A stretch of 64,000 nt of DNA from Aedoeadaptatus ivorii (lineage in GTDB: Bacteria; Bacillota; Clostridia; Tissierellales; Peptoniphilaceae). Position numbers and translations under genes: made by a program. Location: assembly GCF_900638585.1 (NCBI RefSeq), contig NZ_LR134523.1:1080001-1144000 (forward strand). The letters run 5' to 3'. A model generated the notes under the pieces. The model did not search any database, was not told the origin of the DNA, and worked only from the letters and a program-made list of their open reading frames with translations. The stretch's first letter is position 1. Each line of letters begins with the position of its first letter. This document shows, one piece after another, positions 1 through 8,197 of the stretch.

Positions 1-2558
1 TCAAGCGCATCGCCGTGATCGACCGCACCAAGGAACCCGGCGCGCGCGATCCGCTGTATCTCGACGTGGTCGGCGCATTCGCCAATGTCGAAAACGCACC
101 GGAAATCTACGGCGGCCGCTACGGTCTCTCCTCCAAGGACGTGGACCACGCACAGATCAAGGCGATCTTCGACAATCTGATGCAAAACGAAGTCAAAGAC
201 GACTTTACCGTGGGCATCGTAGACGACGTGACCTATCTGTCCCTCCCCGTGGACGACAGCTATGTCATCGACAATCCCAAGATCATCAACTGCAAGTTCT
301 GGGGTCTGGGTGGCGACGGTACCGTAGGCGCCAACAAAAACTCCATTAAGATCATCGGCGACAATACCGATATGTACGTACAGGCGTATTTCGAATACGA
401 CGCCAAGAAGACCGGCGGTATTACGAAATCCAATCTACGCTTCGGCCACGAACCCATTCGCAACAGCAATGTGGTCAAAAACGGCGACTTTATCGCTTGC
501 CACAACCAAAGCTATATGACCCGCTACGACATCGTAGACGAAGTGCGTCCCGGCGGCGTATTCCTGCTGAACACGAACTGGGACGATGCGGCATTGGAAA
601 CCCACCTCCCCAACAAGGTGAAGAAGTACATCGCCGAAAACGACGTACAGTTCTATACCATCAACGCGGTGGCACTCGCGGAAGAAATCGGTTTGGGTCG
701 ACGCACCAACACCATTTTGCAATCGGCATTCTTTAAACTCGCCGAAATCATCCCCATGGACGAAGCCGAACGCCTGATGAAGGAATTCGCCGAAAAGTCC
801 TACGGCAACAAGGGCGAAAAGATCGTCAATATGAACTTTAAGGCCATCGAAAGCGGCTACCAAAACCTCCACAAGGTCGAAATTCCCGCTTCCTGGAAGG
901 ACCTCGAAGTCGAAGAAAAGAAGGTCGACGAAACCCTTTCCGACTACGTACGCAATATGATGATGCCCATCACCGAACTACACGGCGACGATCTGCCGAT
1001 CTCGGCGTTCAAGGGCTATGAATCCGGATTTATCCCCTTGGGTACGTCCAAATACGAAAAACGCGGCATCGCCGTGCGCGTACCCCGCTGGAAGGAAGAA
1101 AACTGTATTCAATGTAACCAATGTTCCTTCGTCTGCCCCCACGCGGCAATCCGTCCCTTCCTCTCCAATAAGGAAGAAGTAGAAAACGCACCCGAAAGAT
1201 TCCGTTCCGTTCCCGCCAAGGGCTTTAAGGAATATGAATTTACCATCCAAGTCGATCCCCTCGACTGTACCGGATGCGGCAACTGCGTAGAGACCTGCCC
1301 CGCCAAGGAAAAGGCGCTGGAATTCCACGATCTCGAATCGCAAATGCCCGAACAAGAAAACTGGGATTACGCACTGACCCTTTCCCATAAGGAAAACCCG
1401 ATGGACAAATTTACCATCAAGGGCAGCCAATTCGAACAACCCTTGCTCGAATTCTCCGGCGCCTGCGCGGGTTGCTCCGAGTCCCCCTATGCGAAACTTC
1501 TGACCCAACTCTTCGGCGACAGAATGTATATCGCAAACGCGACGGGATGTTCCCAAGCCTGGGGCTGCGCATTCCCCATCGCACCCTACACCACCAACCA
1601 CCTGGGCCACGGTCCCGCATGGTCGAACCTCCTGTTCGAAAACAACGCGGAATTCTGCCTCGGTATGTATCTGGCGGTTGGCCAACAACGCGCTAAGATC
1701 ACCATGGAATTGGAAAAGATCTTGCCCGTCCTAAAAGACGAAGCGGCGAAGAAGACCATCCAAGACTGGATCGACAATATTAACGAAGGCGAAGGCACCC
1801 GCGAACGCAGCGACGCGGTCGTAGAAACCCTAGAGTCCTTAGACCTCGACGGCGAAGCCCTGGAAGCCAAAGAATACGTCCTCAAGAACAAAGAACAACT
1901 CACCAAGAAATCCTTCTGGATGTACGGCGGCGACGGCTGGGCATACGACATCGGCTACGGCGGATTGGACCACGTCCTCGCAACCGGCGCCGACGTCAAC
2001 GTACTCGTCGTAGACAACGAACTCTATGCCAACACCGGCGGACAATCCTCCAAGGCAACCCCCAAGGGCGCCGTGGTACAATTTGCCGCAGCCGGTAAGA
2101 AGACCGCCAAGAAGGACTTGGGTCTGTTGGCCATGAGCTACCGCGACATCTACGTCGCCAAGGTGGCATTGGGTGCGAATATGAACCACCTGATCAAGGT
2201 CATCAAAGAAGCCGAAGCCTACGACGGCCCCTCCTTGATCGTGGCATACTCCCCCTGTATCAACCACGGCCTCTCGAAGGGCATGGCATTCGCCACCAAA
2301 CAACAAAAAGAAGCGGTCGAGTCCAACTACTGGCAGCTCTACCACTACAACCCCGAACTCATCGCAAAGGGCGAAAATCCCTTTATTATGGATTCCAAGG
2401 AACCCAATAAGTCCTACCGCGAATTCCTGATGAGCGAAGTCCGCTATGCATCGCTGTTGCGTCGTTCCCCCGAGGAAGGCGAAGAGCTTCTGGATGCTTC
2501 CGAAGAAGATGCAAAGCAAACCTACAAACGCTATAAAGACCTGGCGGAAGAAAAATAA
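1..2558 (+). CDS. nifJ: Pyruvate:ferredoxin (flavodoxin) oxidoreductase, 3' part
   Basis: Oxidises pyruvate and CoA to acetyl-CoA and CO2, passing electrons to ferredoxin; central to anaerobic catabolism. The gene runs in from the left edge: the frame is open from base 3 and the GTG at 15 is internal (it lies just before the family motif DRTKEPGA). About 850 of a usual 1,170-1,200 residues are present. Counted from the GTG, two 4Fe-4S motifs (CIQCNQCSFVCP near 363; CTGCGNCVETCP near 417) form the ferredoxin-like domain; CAGC near 483 and the later GCSQAWGC supply proximal-cluster ligands; GDGWAYDIGYGG near 640 plus the DNELYANTGGQ stretch is the thiamine-diphosphate site. It ends with TAA and a strong hairpin, converging on the next gene. 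Identity is secure; the N-terminal domain lies outside the window. Confidence 0.97.
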   Translation, partial: KRIAVIDRTKEPGARDPLYLDVVGAFANVENAPEIYGGRYGLSSKDVDHAQIKAIFDNLMQNEVKDDFTVGIVDDVTYLSLPVDDSYVIDNPKIINCKFWGLGGDGTVGANKNSIKIIGDNTDMYVQAYFEYDAKKTGGITKSNLRFGHEPIRNSNVVKNGDFIACHNQSYMTRYDIVDEVRPGGVFLLNTNWDDAALETHLPNKVKKYIAENDVQFYTINAVALAEEIGLGRRTNTILQSAFFKLAEIIPMDEAERLMKEFAEKSYGNKGEKIVNMNFKAIESGYQNLHKVEIPASWKDLEVEEKKVDETLSDYVRNMMMPITELHGDDLPISAFKGYESGFIPLGTSKYEKRGIAVRVPRWKEENCIQCNQCSFVCPHAAIRPFLSNKEEVENAPERFRSVPAKGFKEYEFTIQVDPLDCTGCGNCVETCPAKEKALEFHDLESQMPEQENWDYALTLSHKENPMDKFTIKGSQFEQPLLEFSGACAGCSESPYAKLLTQLFGDRMYIANATGCSQAWGCAFPIAPYTTNHLGHGPAWSNLLFENNAEFCLGMYLAVGQQRAKITMELEKILPVLKDEAAKKTIQDWIDNINEGEGTRERSDAVVETLESLDLDGEALEAKEYVLKNKEQLTKKSFWMYGGDGWAYDIGYGGLDHVLATGADVNVLVVDNELYANTGGQSSKATPKGAVVQFAAAGKKTAKKDLGLLAMSYRDIYVAKVALGANMNHLIKVIKEAEAYDGPSLIVAYSPCINHGLSKGMAFATKQQKEAVESNYWQLYHYNPELIAKGENPFIMDSKEPNKSYREFLMSEVRYASLLRRSPEEGEELLDASEEDAKQTYKRYKDLAEEK

Positions 2559-2576
2559 TCGCAACGCGCGACACAC

Positions 2577-2604
2577 AAAAGCGACATGGCAACATGTCGC
2601 TTTT
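2577..2604 (+). terminator. Rho-independent terminator of the PFOR gene
   Basis: Perfect 12-bp stem AAAAGCGACATG / CATGTCGCTTTT with a GCAA loop, starting 18 bases after the PFOR stop codon. The 3' arm ends in TTTT. It separates PFOR from the convergent flavin oxidoreductase gene and may work in both directions. Confidence 0.85.
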
Positions 2605-2635
2605 GTATGCGCAAAATGCGCGTATTTCGTTTTTC

Positions 2636-3577
2636 TTACACGCCCCAGTCGGGGTTCTTCAAAAAGGCGCGGCCCACGCCGATCAGATCCGCCTTCTCGG
2701 TGGCGAGAAGCGCCTCGGCATCCTCCGGCGTCTGTACCCCGCCGGTCAGAAGAACGGGGGTGGTGACAGCCGCCTTTGTCTGTGCGGTTAAATCGGAAAA
2801 CCAACCCGGTTCGCTATGGCCCGGCCGCGTATAGCCGTTCATGCCGCCGGTCATATCCAACAGATCCGCCCCCGCCGCTTCAAAGCGCTTGGCGGCCTCC
2901 ACGCCGTCTGCGATCTCGGTGCCGCCGTCTTCGAAGTCCAATCCGCCGATCCGCACCGCCACGGGAAAATTTCCCAGCGCTTCTTTGACGGCAGAAAATA
3001 CCTCGAGGGGATAGGCGAGTCGATCCTCGCCGTAGCTGTCGCGCCGCTTATTCACCAACGGCGAGAAAAACTGGTTCAGCAAAAAGCCGTGGGCGACGTG
3101 CACCTCTACCCCGTCGTAGCCCGCCTTTTCGGCGCGGAGAGCCGCTTCGACGAACTTTTCCTGTACGCGCGCCATATCGCTCGCGTTCATCTCGCGTACG
3201 CCGTCTTCTGCCGAGGGGCCGATCAAAGGCACAGGCGGCGTCGCGAGCTTCGACTTTCTGCCCGCGTGGTTCAGCTGCACAAAGATTTTGTGATCGCCTG
3301 CTTCCGACTGCATGGCGTCGATCAAGCGCTTGTGGGAATCGATCGCCCCGTCTTCTGCCAAAGACATCTGCTTCGGCGACACCTGACCGGCGCGTTCCAC
3401 ATAATTGTGCTCGATGATATAGAGCCCGAACAGCGGATTTTTTGCACATTTTCTATAAAATTCCACCGCCGATGCGCCGATCTTTCCGTCTTCCGCGCCC
3501 TCCGATGCCATGGGCGGCATTACGATGCGCGTGGGGATCTTTACGCCCGCTTGTATGCTTGTTTCGATATACTGCAT
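2636..3577 (-). CDS. NADH:flavin oxidoreductase, Old Yellow Enzyme family
   Basis: A 313-residue FMN-dependent TIM-barrel ene-reductase of the OYE/YqjM type. Visible landmarks: the N-terminal RIVMPPMAS strand, QLNHAGRKS (FMN-binding and catalytic region), the active-site stretch HVAHGFLLNQFFSPLVNKR followed by RDSYGEDR (the HGYLxxQFLSP...NxRxDxYGGs pattern of the family), a VRIGG strand, and the phosphate-binding LLTGGVQT and IGVGRAFLKNPDW at the C terminus. It is shorter than multi-domain 2,4-dienoyl-CoA reductases and lacks their FeS/FAD part. ATG is preceded by AAGGAGGAACT, which fixes the start. It appears monocistronic, convergent with PFOR. The natural substrate cannot be read from sequence; members reduce activated alkenes. 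Confidence 0.9.
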   Translation of the reverse strand: MQYIETSIQAGVKIPTRIVMPPMASEGAEDGKIGASAVEFYRKCAKNPLFGLYIIEHNYVERAGQVSPKQMSLAEDGAIDSHKRLIDAMQSEAGDHKIFVQLNHAGRKSKLATPPVPLIGPSAEDGVREMNASDMARVQEKFVEAALRAEKAGYDGVEVHVAHGFLLNQFFSPLVNKRRDSYGEDRLAYPLEVFSAVKEALGNFPVAVRIGGLDFEDGGTEIADGVEAAKRFEAAGADLLDMTGGMNGYTRPGHSEPGWFSDLTAQTKAAVTTPVLLTGGVQTPEDAEALLATEKADLIGVGRAFLKNPDWGV

Positions 3578-3619
3578 AGTTCCTCCTTCAAAATTCGCGA
3601 TTCCCTATACCTATACCCA

Positions 3620-3650
3620 AACAAAAAGAACCGGCCCTCGCCGGTTCTTT
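3620..3650 (-). terminator. Terminator of the stalk-domain protein gene
   Basis: Stem AAAGAACCGG / CCGGTTCTTT (3625-3634 with 3641-3650) around a six-base loop. Read on the minus strand it is followed by a T-rich stretch, and it begins five bases after the stop codon of the gene at 3655-4437. Confidence 0.85.
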
Positions 3651-3654
3651 CGTC

Positions 3655-4437
3655 TTATTTGCCTACCCGCACCGTCATCAGAATATCGTCGATCTTTGCG
3701 GTGGCCTTCTCATACTTCTTTTGCAGTGCCTCGCTCTTTGCCATATGGGGATCGCCGCGGAAGTCGGCGCCGTAATAGAGGCCGTCTTTTTCGCCCAACA
3801 GCATGGGCGAATAATTCCATTCGCGCATCGGATGCTCTGCGCGAGAGAGGCTAAAGAGGAAGCCGTCGCCGCCATCGCGATTGGATTTTTCAAAAAACGC
3901 AACCTCTTTATCTGACACTTCGTAGACAATCTCTACGTCTGCATCCGCGGACAGAGCAAAGGACATATCCACTTCCTTTACATAGATCCGCTTGTCCGCC
4001 GCCACGTCCTTTTGCGGATAGGCACCCACGGTGACGATGCGCTCGTCTGCGATCCACCGCACGGGCAGTTTCGTCGCCTTCCCCAAGTAGAGGGCGGGTA
4101 CATAGGTGCGATCTTTGTCGAGATAGGGCGCCACGTCCATGGCTTCAGTGTTTCCGTTATGGCGATAGGATTTCGCGCCGATTTGCATTGTAACCGCTTC
4201 GCTTCCCTTCGTCATGGTGACTTCTTTCTTCGCCTGGTCCCATTGTACCGTGTATCCCAGCTCTTCGGTGACCGCCCGCAGGGGCAGAAAAGTGCGATCT
4301 TCGCGAATCACCGCTTTTTGCCCCTCTTCCTGCATCGACTTACCGCTCACAAAAATCGTTACGGGTCGAGCGCCCTGGGCAAACGCCGCCGACGGGAGCA
4401 AGAGCAGACACAATACCAATGCCGCCAATTTTTTCAT
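3655..4437 (-). CDS. Secreted protein with copper-amine-oxidase-N (stalk) domain
   Basis: A 260-residue exported protein. Residues 1-20 form a signal peptide (KK, a leucine-rich core, AFA before QGARP). Residues about 25-140 match the copper amine oxidase N-terminal-like repeat: IFVSGKSM, RTFLPLRAVTEELGYTVQWD, MQIGAKSYRHNGNTEAMDVAP, RTYVPALYLGKAT, WIADERIVTVG. In Firmicutes this is a surface stalk domain with no amine oxidase activity. The last 110 residues are not assigned to a family. A ribosome site (AGGAGGTAAAT) precedes the ATG. It resembles the N-terminal half of the broken gene at 27229-28008, so this genome appears to carry a family of such proteins. Confidence 0.85.
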   Translation of the reverse strand: MKKLAALVLCLLLLPSAAFAQGARPVTIFVSGKSMQEEGQKAVIREDRTFLPLRAVTEELGYTVQWDQAKKEVTMTKGSEAVTMQIGAKSYRHNGNTEAMDVAPYLDKDRTYVPALYLGKATKLPVRWIADERIVTVGAYPQKDVAADKRIYVKEVDMSFALSADADVEIVYEVSDKEVAFFEKSNRDGGDGFLFSLSRAEHPMREWNYSPMLLGEKDGLYYGADFRGDPHMAKSEALQKKYEKATAKIDDILMTVRVGK

Positions 4438-4474
4438 ATTTACCTCCTACTTTCACTTCTTCGTAATAGGATCA

Positions 4475-6049
4475 TCATACCCCATTATATCGAATAGGTC
4501 TATATGCTCCTTCTACGCTAGACTTTCCACGTATCGTATGCGACACGCGATCATAGCCATTTAACTGCGTGCTTTCATACAGAACATAATCTCCATTGCT
4601 ATCGCGTTTTTCAAATAGCATAACATGTCCAGATTTATTCAACGCATCTCCAGGTTGCAAGCTACTATAAGAAATTCTAGTTGCGACCCCTTCTATATTT
4701 CCAGTACCTCTTTTAGAAGATAGACCCCAGCATCTACTCACATAGCCAGAGCAATCTAGGCCGTAAGTATTTGCCACTTTCGAAGAAGTCGAGGTTCTGA
4801 TGTTCCCTGCTCTTCCGCCTTTATTCAAACCATTCAAAAACGAACTTCTGCTATCAAATCCGCCCCAACAATAAGGCATACAGGTATATGTTCCTGCCCC
4901 TTGAATATATCTGGGCTTTTTATAGCCGCTCATAGAGCTAATGTTCTGGTTCGTACAATTCCAAGAGAAAGAGGTATGATAGGAACGTGCATTGTTCATT
5001 ATCGCACTTCTAGTGGTGGAAGCTAGTACAGACGGCGGTACCTTTTCGGGAGAGATTTCCAATTTCGACTCTTCATCGATTAATTCAGGTTGCCCTTCAA
5101 CTGTTATTGCAGTCATGGTCAATTCAGACACATTTTCTTTGAGATTATAAACTCTGTCGGAATCAAAAACGAAAGGCTCCAAAACATCTACCTTTGTTTC
5201 AACTTCTTCTTCGTTTATAACATTATTATTAGCATCAATTTCGGTTAACAGGTTTTTATTTTGTTCACCAATTTTTACCGTTTTGCTAATGATATAATTC
5301 CCATTTCCATTCATCCCTAATAACTTTGCGCCACCTAGGGGATTTTTTGATGTAATCCTCAGAGCAGCAATCTGCTTACCATCAATCTTAAAAATATTCA
5401 TATTTCCATTATTCGCGTATTCACTGCCTTCATCAAGCTCAAAAGTATAGATGTAACCATTCGAAATTCTGCCGTCTATTGCCTTTTCTGCGACGAATGC
5501 TTTTCCTTGGTTAACATATGCAGTCGTTTGCTCTTCACCGGCAAAATAGGTAATATACACACACCCATTCACAACTTCAAATTCCGAAATTGCTTCATTC
5601 TCGTCCAGATCAATCTCATAAATTCTCGAAATCCCATCCTCTTGGATAACTTCGACCTTTTTATCAGCAATATCCAAAATATAAATATTGTTATTTTCCT
5701 CGGAGACCATTGCCGGATGGTCGATAGTCACAGGAAATTCTTTTTTATCTTTTTGGCCAGATATTCTGGTAATTTTGTTATTAGCATTGTCCAATATAAC
5801 AACGCTCTCTTGATTCACATCGAAATCAGTCGCGCCATATTGGTTTCCCTCCTGATCCAAAAACAAACCAAAGGAAGCTTCTTTTTCATTTGAATCAGTA
5901 ATATGACTTGCATGTAACATCTGAGACTGCTTATAAATGGGTTCAATTGGCTCTGTTAATATAACTTCTTCTTGTGCCAATACCGGTGTACTGGATGCCA
6001 CTAAAAACATGGCGATCATCGCAAATCTAACACTCTTTTTGAGAAACAT
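4475..6049 (-). CDS. Secreted NlpC/P60-like cysteine hydrolase with long N-terminal repeat region
   Basis: The start at 6049 is chosen because AGGTGG sits six bases upstream and the product then begins with a clean signal peptide (MFLKKSVRF..., ending VLAQ); the open frame extends 14 codons further without support. The protein is 524 residues. Residues about 50-340 contain short beta-strand units (LDNANNKITRISG, IYILDIADKKVEVI) suggestive of a propeller-like fold. The C-terminal 150 residues look like an NlpC/P60-type domain: YCWGG, YGLDCSGYVSRCWG with the nucleophile Cys, and PGDALNKSGHVMLFE with the catalytic His. The likely role is cleavage of peptidoglycan peptides or a related amide outside the cell. 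Base composition is clearly AT-richer than both neighbours, suggesting acquisition. Confidence 0.75.
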   Translation of the reverse strand: MFLKKSVRFAMIAMFLVASSTPVLAQEEVILTEPIEPIYKQSQMLHASHITDSNEKEASFGLFLDQEGNQYGATDFDVNQESVVILDNANNKITRISGQKDKKEFPVTIDHPAMVSEENNNIYILDIADKKVEVIQEDGISRIYEIDLDENEAISEFEVVNGCVYITYFAGEEQTTAYVNQGKAFVAEKAIDGRISNGYIYTFELDEGSEYANNGNMNIFKIDGKQIAALRITSKNPLGGAKLLGMNGNGNYIISKTVKIGEQNKNLLTEIDANNNVINEEEVETKVDVLEPFVFDSDRVYNLKENVSELTMTAITVEGQPELIDEESKLEISPEKVPPSVLASTTRSAIMNNARSYHTSFSWNCTNQNISSMSGYKKPRYIQGAGTYTCMPYCWGGFDSRSSFLNGLNKGGRAGNIRTSTSSKVANTYGLDCSGYVSRCWGLSSKRGTGNIEGVATRISYSSLQPGDALNKSGHVMLFEKRDSNGDYVLYESTQLNGYDRVSHTIRGKSSVEGAYRPIRYNGV

Positions 6050-6304
6050 TGAAACCACCTTTCTAATAGATAAATTTTGCAATAAACACAATAATTGACC
6101 ACTGATTCAGATGTTACATAAGCACTCGTACTTTTTACCACCTCACGATCCCGTCCAAAACGAAATACTTTTTGCGAATTTTCTGACAAAGCTATTCTAA
6201 GATGAAATGGCAACGGTTTCAATAGAAATAACTTCTTTTTACAAATTTGTTTTAATTTTTACATGCATTTTACATTTTCGCTTTTAAACTCATCTTTATT
6301 AGAA

Positions 6305-7498
6305 TTATCGCAACATATATTTCCGCGTCAGGGGACGCTCGTTGTCCGCGCCCTTTTCGATCAAATACTGGCATACGTCGAGCTTGCCCGCCTCGAAGAT
6401 AGCGGCGCAGGCCTGCAGATAAATGTCCCACATGCGCATAAACTTTTCGCCCATCTCCTCTTCGATCTCGTCCCAATGGCGATGAAACCGCCGGCACCAT
6501 TCCTCCAATGTCAGCTGATAGTGGCGCCGCAGGCTCTCCATATCGATCAGATGCAGCCGAAGTTTTCCCAAGGGGGCGACGATTTCGGCGATGGCGGGGA
6601 TATAGCCGCCGGGAAAGATGTATTTGTTGAGGAAGGAATTCTTGCCCATATCGGGATCGTCGGGATCGCGCTGGCCGCTGATGCCGTGGATCAACGCGAG
6701 CCCCTTGTCGGCGAGCATGCGGTCGATGCTCTCGAAGTATTCGTAGAGGTTTTCCTTCCCCACGTGCTCGAACATGCCGACGCTCACGATTTTGTCGAAT
6801 GTCTTGCCCTTCGCGGCGATATCCCGATAATCGGCCAAAAAGACCTGTACCCGACCGGAAAGGCCTTCCTGTTCGATGCGCTCGGTGGCGAGCTTTTGCT
6901 GCTCTTCGCTTAAGGTACAGCCGTAGGCGCGAATGGGGTAGGTCTGTGCCGCTCGAATAATGAGATTGCCCCAGCCGCAGCCGATATCCAGCAGCGTATC
7001 GCCTTCTTTTAGGCGCAACTTTTCGAGAATGTGGTCGATCTTCTGCAGCTGCGCGTCCTCGAGGCTGTCGCTTTCTTTTTTGAAGTAGGCACAGGAATAG
7101 GTCATGCTCTCGTCGAGCCACAGTTCGTAGAAGTCGTTCCCGATGTCGTAATGGTAGGCGATTTCTTCTTTGGATTCCGCTTTGCCGTGCCCCTGCAGAA
7201 ACTTGAGCATTTTATATTCCTTGCTCTCCATAAAGCTGTCGTCGTTGGCAAACAGCGAACGCATCAAATTTTGCAGGGAGCCTTCAATCTCTATATCGCC
7301 GTCCATATAGGCTTCGGCGAGGGTCAAAGAAAAGTCTTTGCGCGCCTTGTTCAGATCGAGGGGCGCCTTAAAGTGGATGGCGATCTCCGCCTCGCCCGTA
7401 CCCAAGAAGGACTCCGTTCCGTCCCAATAGCGGATCTGTGCCGGGATGGTGATCGAACGCTTGAGTACTTCGTCGTAAATCTTCACCGTCGGTTTCAT
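6305..7498 (-). CDS. cfa: Cyclopropane-fatty-acyl-phospholipid synthase
   Basis: A 397-residue SAM-dependent enzyme that adds a methylene bridge to unsaturated phospholipid acyl chains at the membrane, a modification linked to acid and stress tolerance. The SAM motif LDIGCGWGNL lies near residue 170, followed by YGCTLSEEQ, and the family signature FDKIVSVGMFEHVG; FPGGYIP and the C-terminal WDIYLQACAAIFEAG also fit. The N-terminal 100 residues correspond to the lipid-binding region of Cfa. GGAGGATAT precedes the ATG. It follows the rubredoxin gene on the same strand, but a terminator and a second hairpin lie between, so it is probably transcribed separately or only partly by read-through. Confidence 0.93.
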   Translation of the reverse strand: MKPTVKIYDEVLKRSITIPAQIRYWDGTESFLGTGEAEIAIHFKAPLDLNKARKDFSLTLAEAYMDGDIEIEGSLQNLMRSLFANDDSFMESKEYKMLKFLQGHGKAESKEEIAYHYDIGNDFYELWLDESMTYSCAYFKKESDSLEDAQLQKIDHILEKLRLKEGDTLLDIGCGWGNLIIRAAQTYPIRAYGCTLSEEQQKLATERIEQEGLSGRVQVFLADYRDIAAKGKTFDKIVSVGMFEHVGKENLYEYFESIDRMLADKGLALIHGISGQRDPDDPDMGKNSFLNKYIFPGGYIPAIAEIVAPLGKLRLHLIDMESLRRHYQLTLEEWCRRFHRHWDEIEEEMGEKFMRMWDIYLQACAAIFEAGKLDVCQYLIEKGADNERPLTRKYMLR

Positions 7499-7528
7499 AT
7501 ATCCTCCTCCAAAAAAATGCAGATGCAG

Positions 7529-7556
7529 GGCTTCGGCGACATCACGCGCCGAAGCC
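7529..7556 (-). promoter_or_regulatory. GC-rich hairpin in the cfa leader
   Basis: Inverted repeat GGCTTCGGCG / CGCCGAAGCC (7529-7538 with 7547-7556, eight-base loop), 30 bases upstream of the cfa start and just after the rubredoxin terminator. On the minus strand a run of seven T follows after about ten bases. It could be a second terminator, an attenuator or a leader structure affecting cfa. Confidence 0.45.
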
Positions 7557-7563
7557 GTATATA

Positions 7564-7590
7564 GGAAAAACGAGCCTTTCAGCTCGTCTT
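7564..7590 (-). terminator. Terminator after rubredoxin
   Basis: Stem GACGAGC.../...GCTCG (7571-7575 with 7582-7586), followed on the minus strand by TTTTTCCT. It starts immediately beyond the rubredoxin stop codon. Confidence 0.7.
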
Positions 7591-7591
7591 C

Positions 7592-7768
7592 TCAGTCTTC
7601 CATTTTTACGAACATCCACTTGCTGGTGCCGCATTTGGGGCAGGTCCAGTCGTCGGGCAGCTCCGCAAAGGGAACGCCCGGCTCGATGCCGTATTCCGGT
7701 ACGCCTTTTTTCGGGTCATAAATGTAGCCGCAGGGTTTGCATTGGTAGCGGCTCATGTCCTTTTCCAT
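7592..7768 (-). CDS. Rubredoxin
   Basis: A 58-residue iron protein found by translating the gap between the rhodanese and cfa genes. It has the two rubredoxin knuckles that hold the Fe(Cys)4 centre: [11 protein letters not shown] near the N terminus and [15 protein letters not shown] near the C terminus, with the usual [17 protein letters not shown] between. The ATG is preceded by AAGGAGGAGAGCG. It is a one-electron carrier in the cytoplasm. Its position after CoA-disulfide reductase and rhodanese genes suggests a role in oxygen or reactive-sulfur handling, as such proteins often donate electrons to peroxide- or oxygen-reducing enzymes; the partner is not evident here. The lysine after the first CxxC is CKPC rather than the common CxVC. 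Confidence 0.93.
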   Translation of the reverse strand: MEKDMSRYQCKPCGYIYDPKKGVPEYGIEPGVPFAELPDDWTCPKCGTSKWMFVKMED

Positions 7769-7843
7769 CGCTCTCCTCCTTCCTATATTCTACGGGATAC
7801 ATACCCCCGGCGTCCGCGATATATGCGGATCGCCGCGATTTTG

Positions 7844-8197
7844 TTATTTCTCCAAGGGACCGTGATAGGCATTCATGCCGTCTTTTACATTGACGCAGCG
7901 GTAGCCGTGGGCCATCAGATCCTTACACGCCTTAATGCTCCTGCCGCCGGCGGCACAGATGACATAGATCTTCTCCTCCCGGGGAATTTCGTCCATGCGT
8001 TCCTTTACCGTAGGGAGCGGCATTTTTACCGCCCCGGGAATGATGCCCTCGGCGTGTTCGTCGGGATTTCTCACGTCCAAGATGTATCGGTCTTCGCCGT
8101 CCGCCAATTCGTCGGCGGTGGTAGACTCAATCCCGGACGATGCGATCCGGAAAATTGGCTGCAAAATATACGAAAGAACCGTCCAGATTTTTGACAT
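7844..8197 (-). CDS. Single-domain rhodanese (sulfurtransferase)
   Basis: 117 residues with one rhodanese domain: YILDVRNPDEHAEGIIPGA, then the active loop VICAAGGRS with the persulfide-forming Cys, and a C-terminal HGYRCVNVKDGMNAYHG. The N-terminal 20 residues (MSKIWTVLSYILQPIFRIA) are hydrophobic and may attach it to the membrane. Its start lies 71 bases inside the end of the upstream CoA-disulfide reductase-like gene in another frame; AGAGGGG seven bases before the ATG supports that start, so translation may be coupled. It likely moves sulfane sulfur produced or reduced by its neighbours. Confidence 0.88.
   Translation of the reverse strand: MSKIWTVLSYILQPIFRIASSGIESTTADELADGEDRYILDVRNPDEHAEGIIPGAVKMPLPTVKERMDEIPREEKIYVICAAGGRSIKACKDLMAHGYRCVNVKDGMNAYHGPLEK

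Noticed and set aside
435-872. Long open frames opposite PFOR, nadA, nadC, the DUF2871-like and betaine-transporter genes
   Set aside because: GC-rich codon bias leaves long antisense frames; none has a ribosome site or recognisable domain and all lie under strongly supported genes.
6016-6222. 68-residue frame upstream of the NlpC/P60-like gene
   Set aside because: Overlaps the leader and start of that gene, no ribosome site, no domain.
7811-7832. TCCGC/GCGGA hairpin between rhodanese and rubredoxin genes
   Set aside because: Only five base pairs and no T run; unlikely to terminate or regulate.
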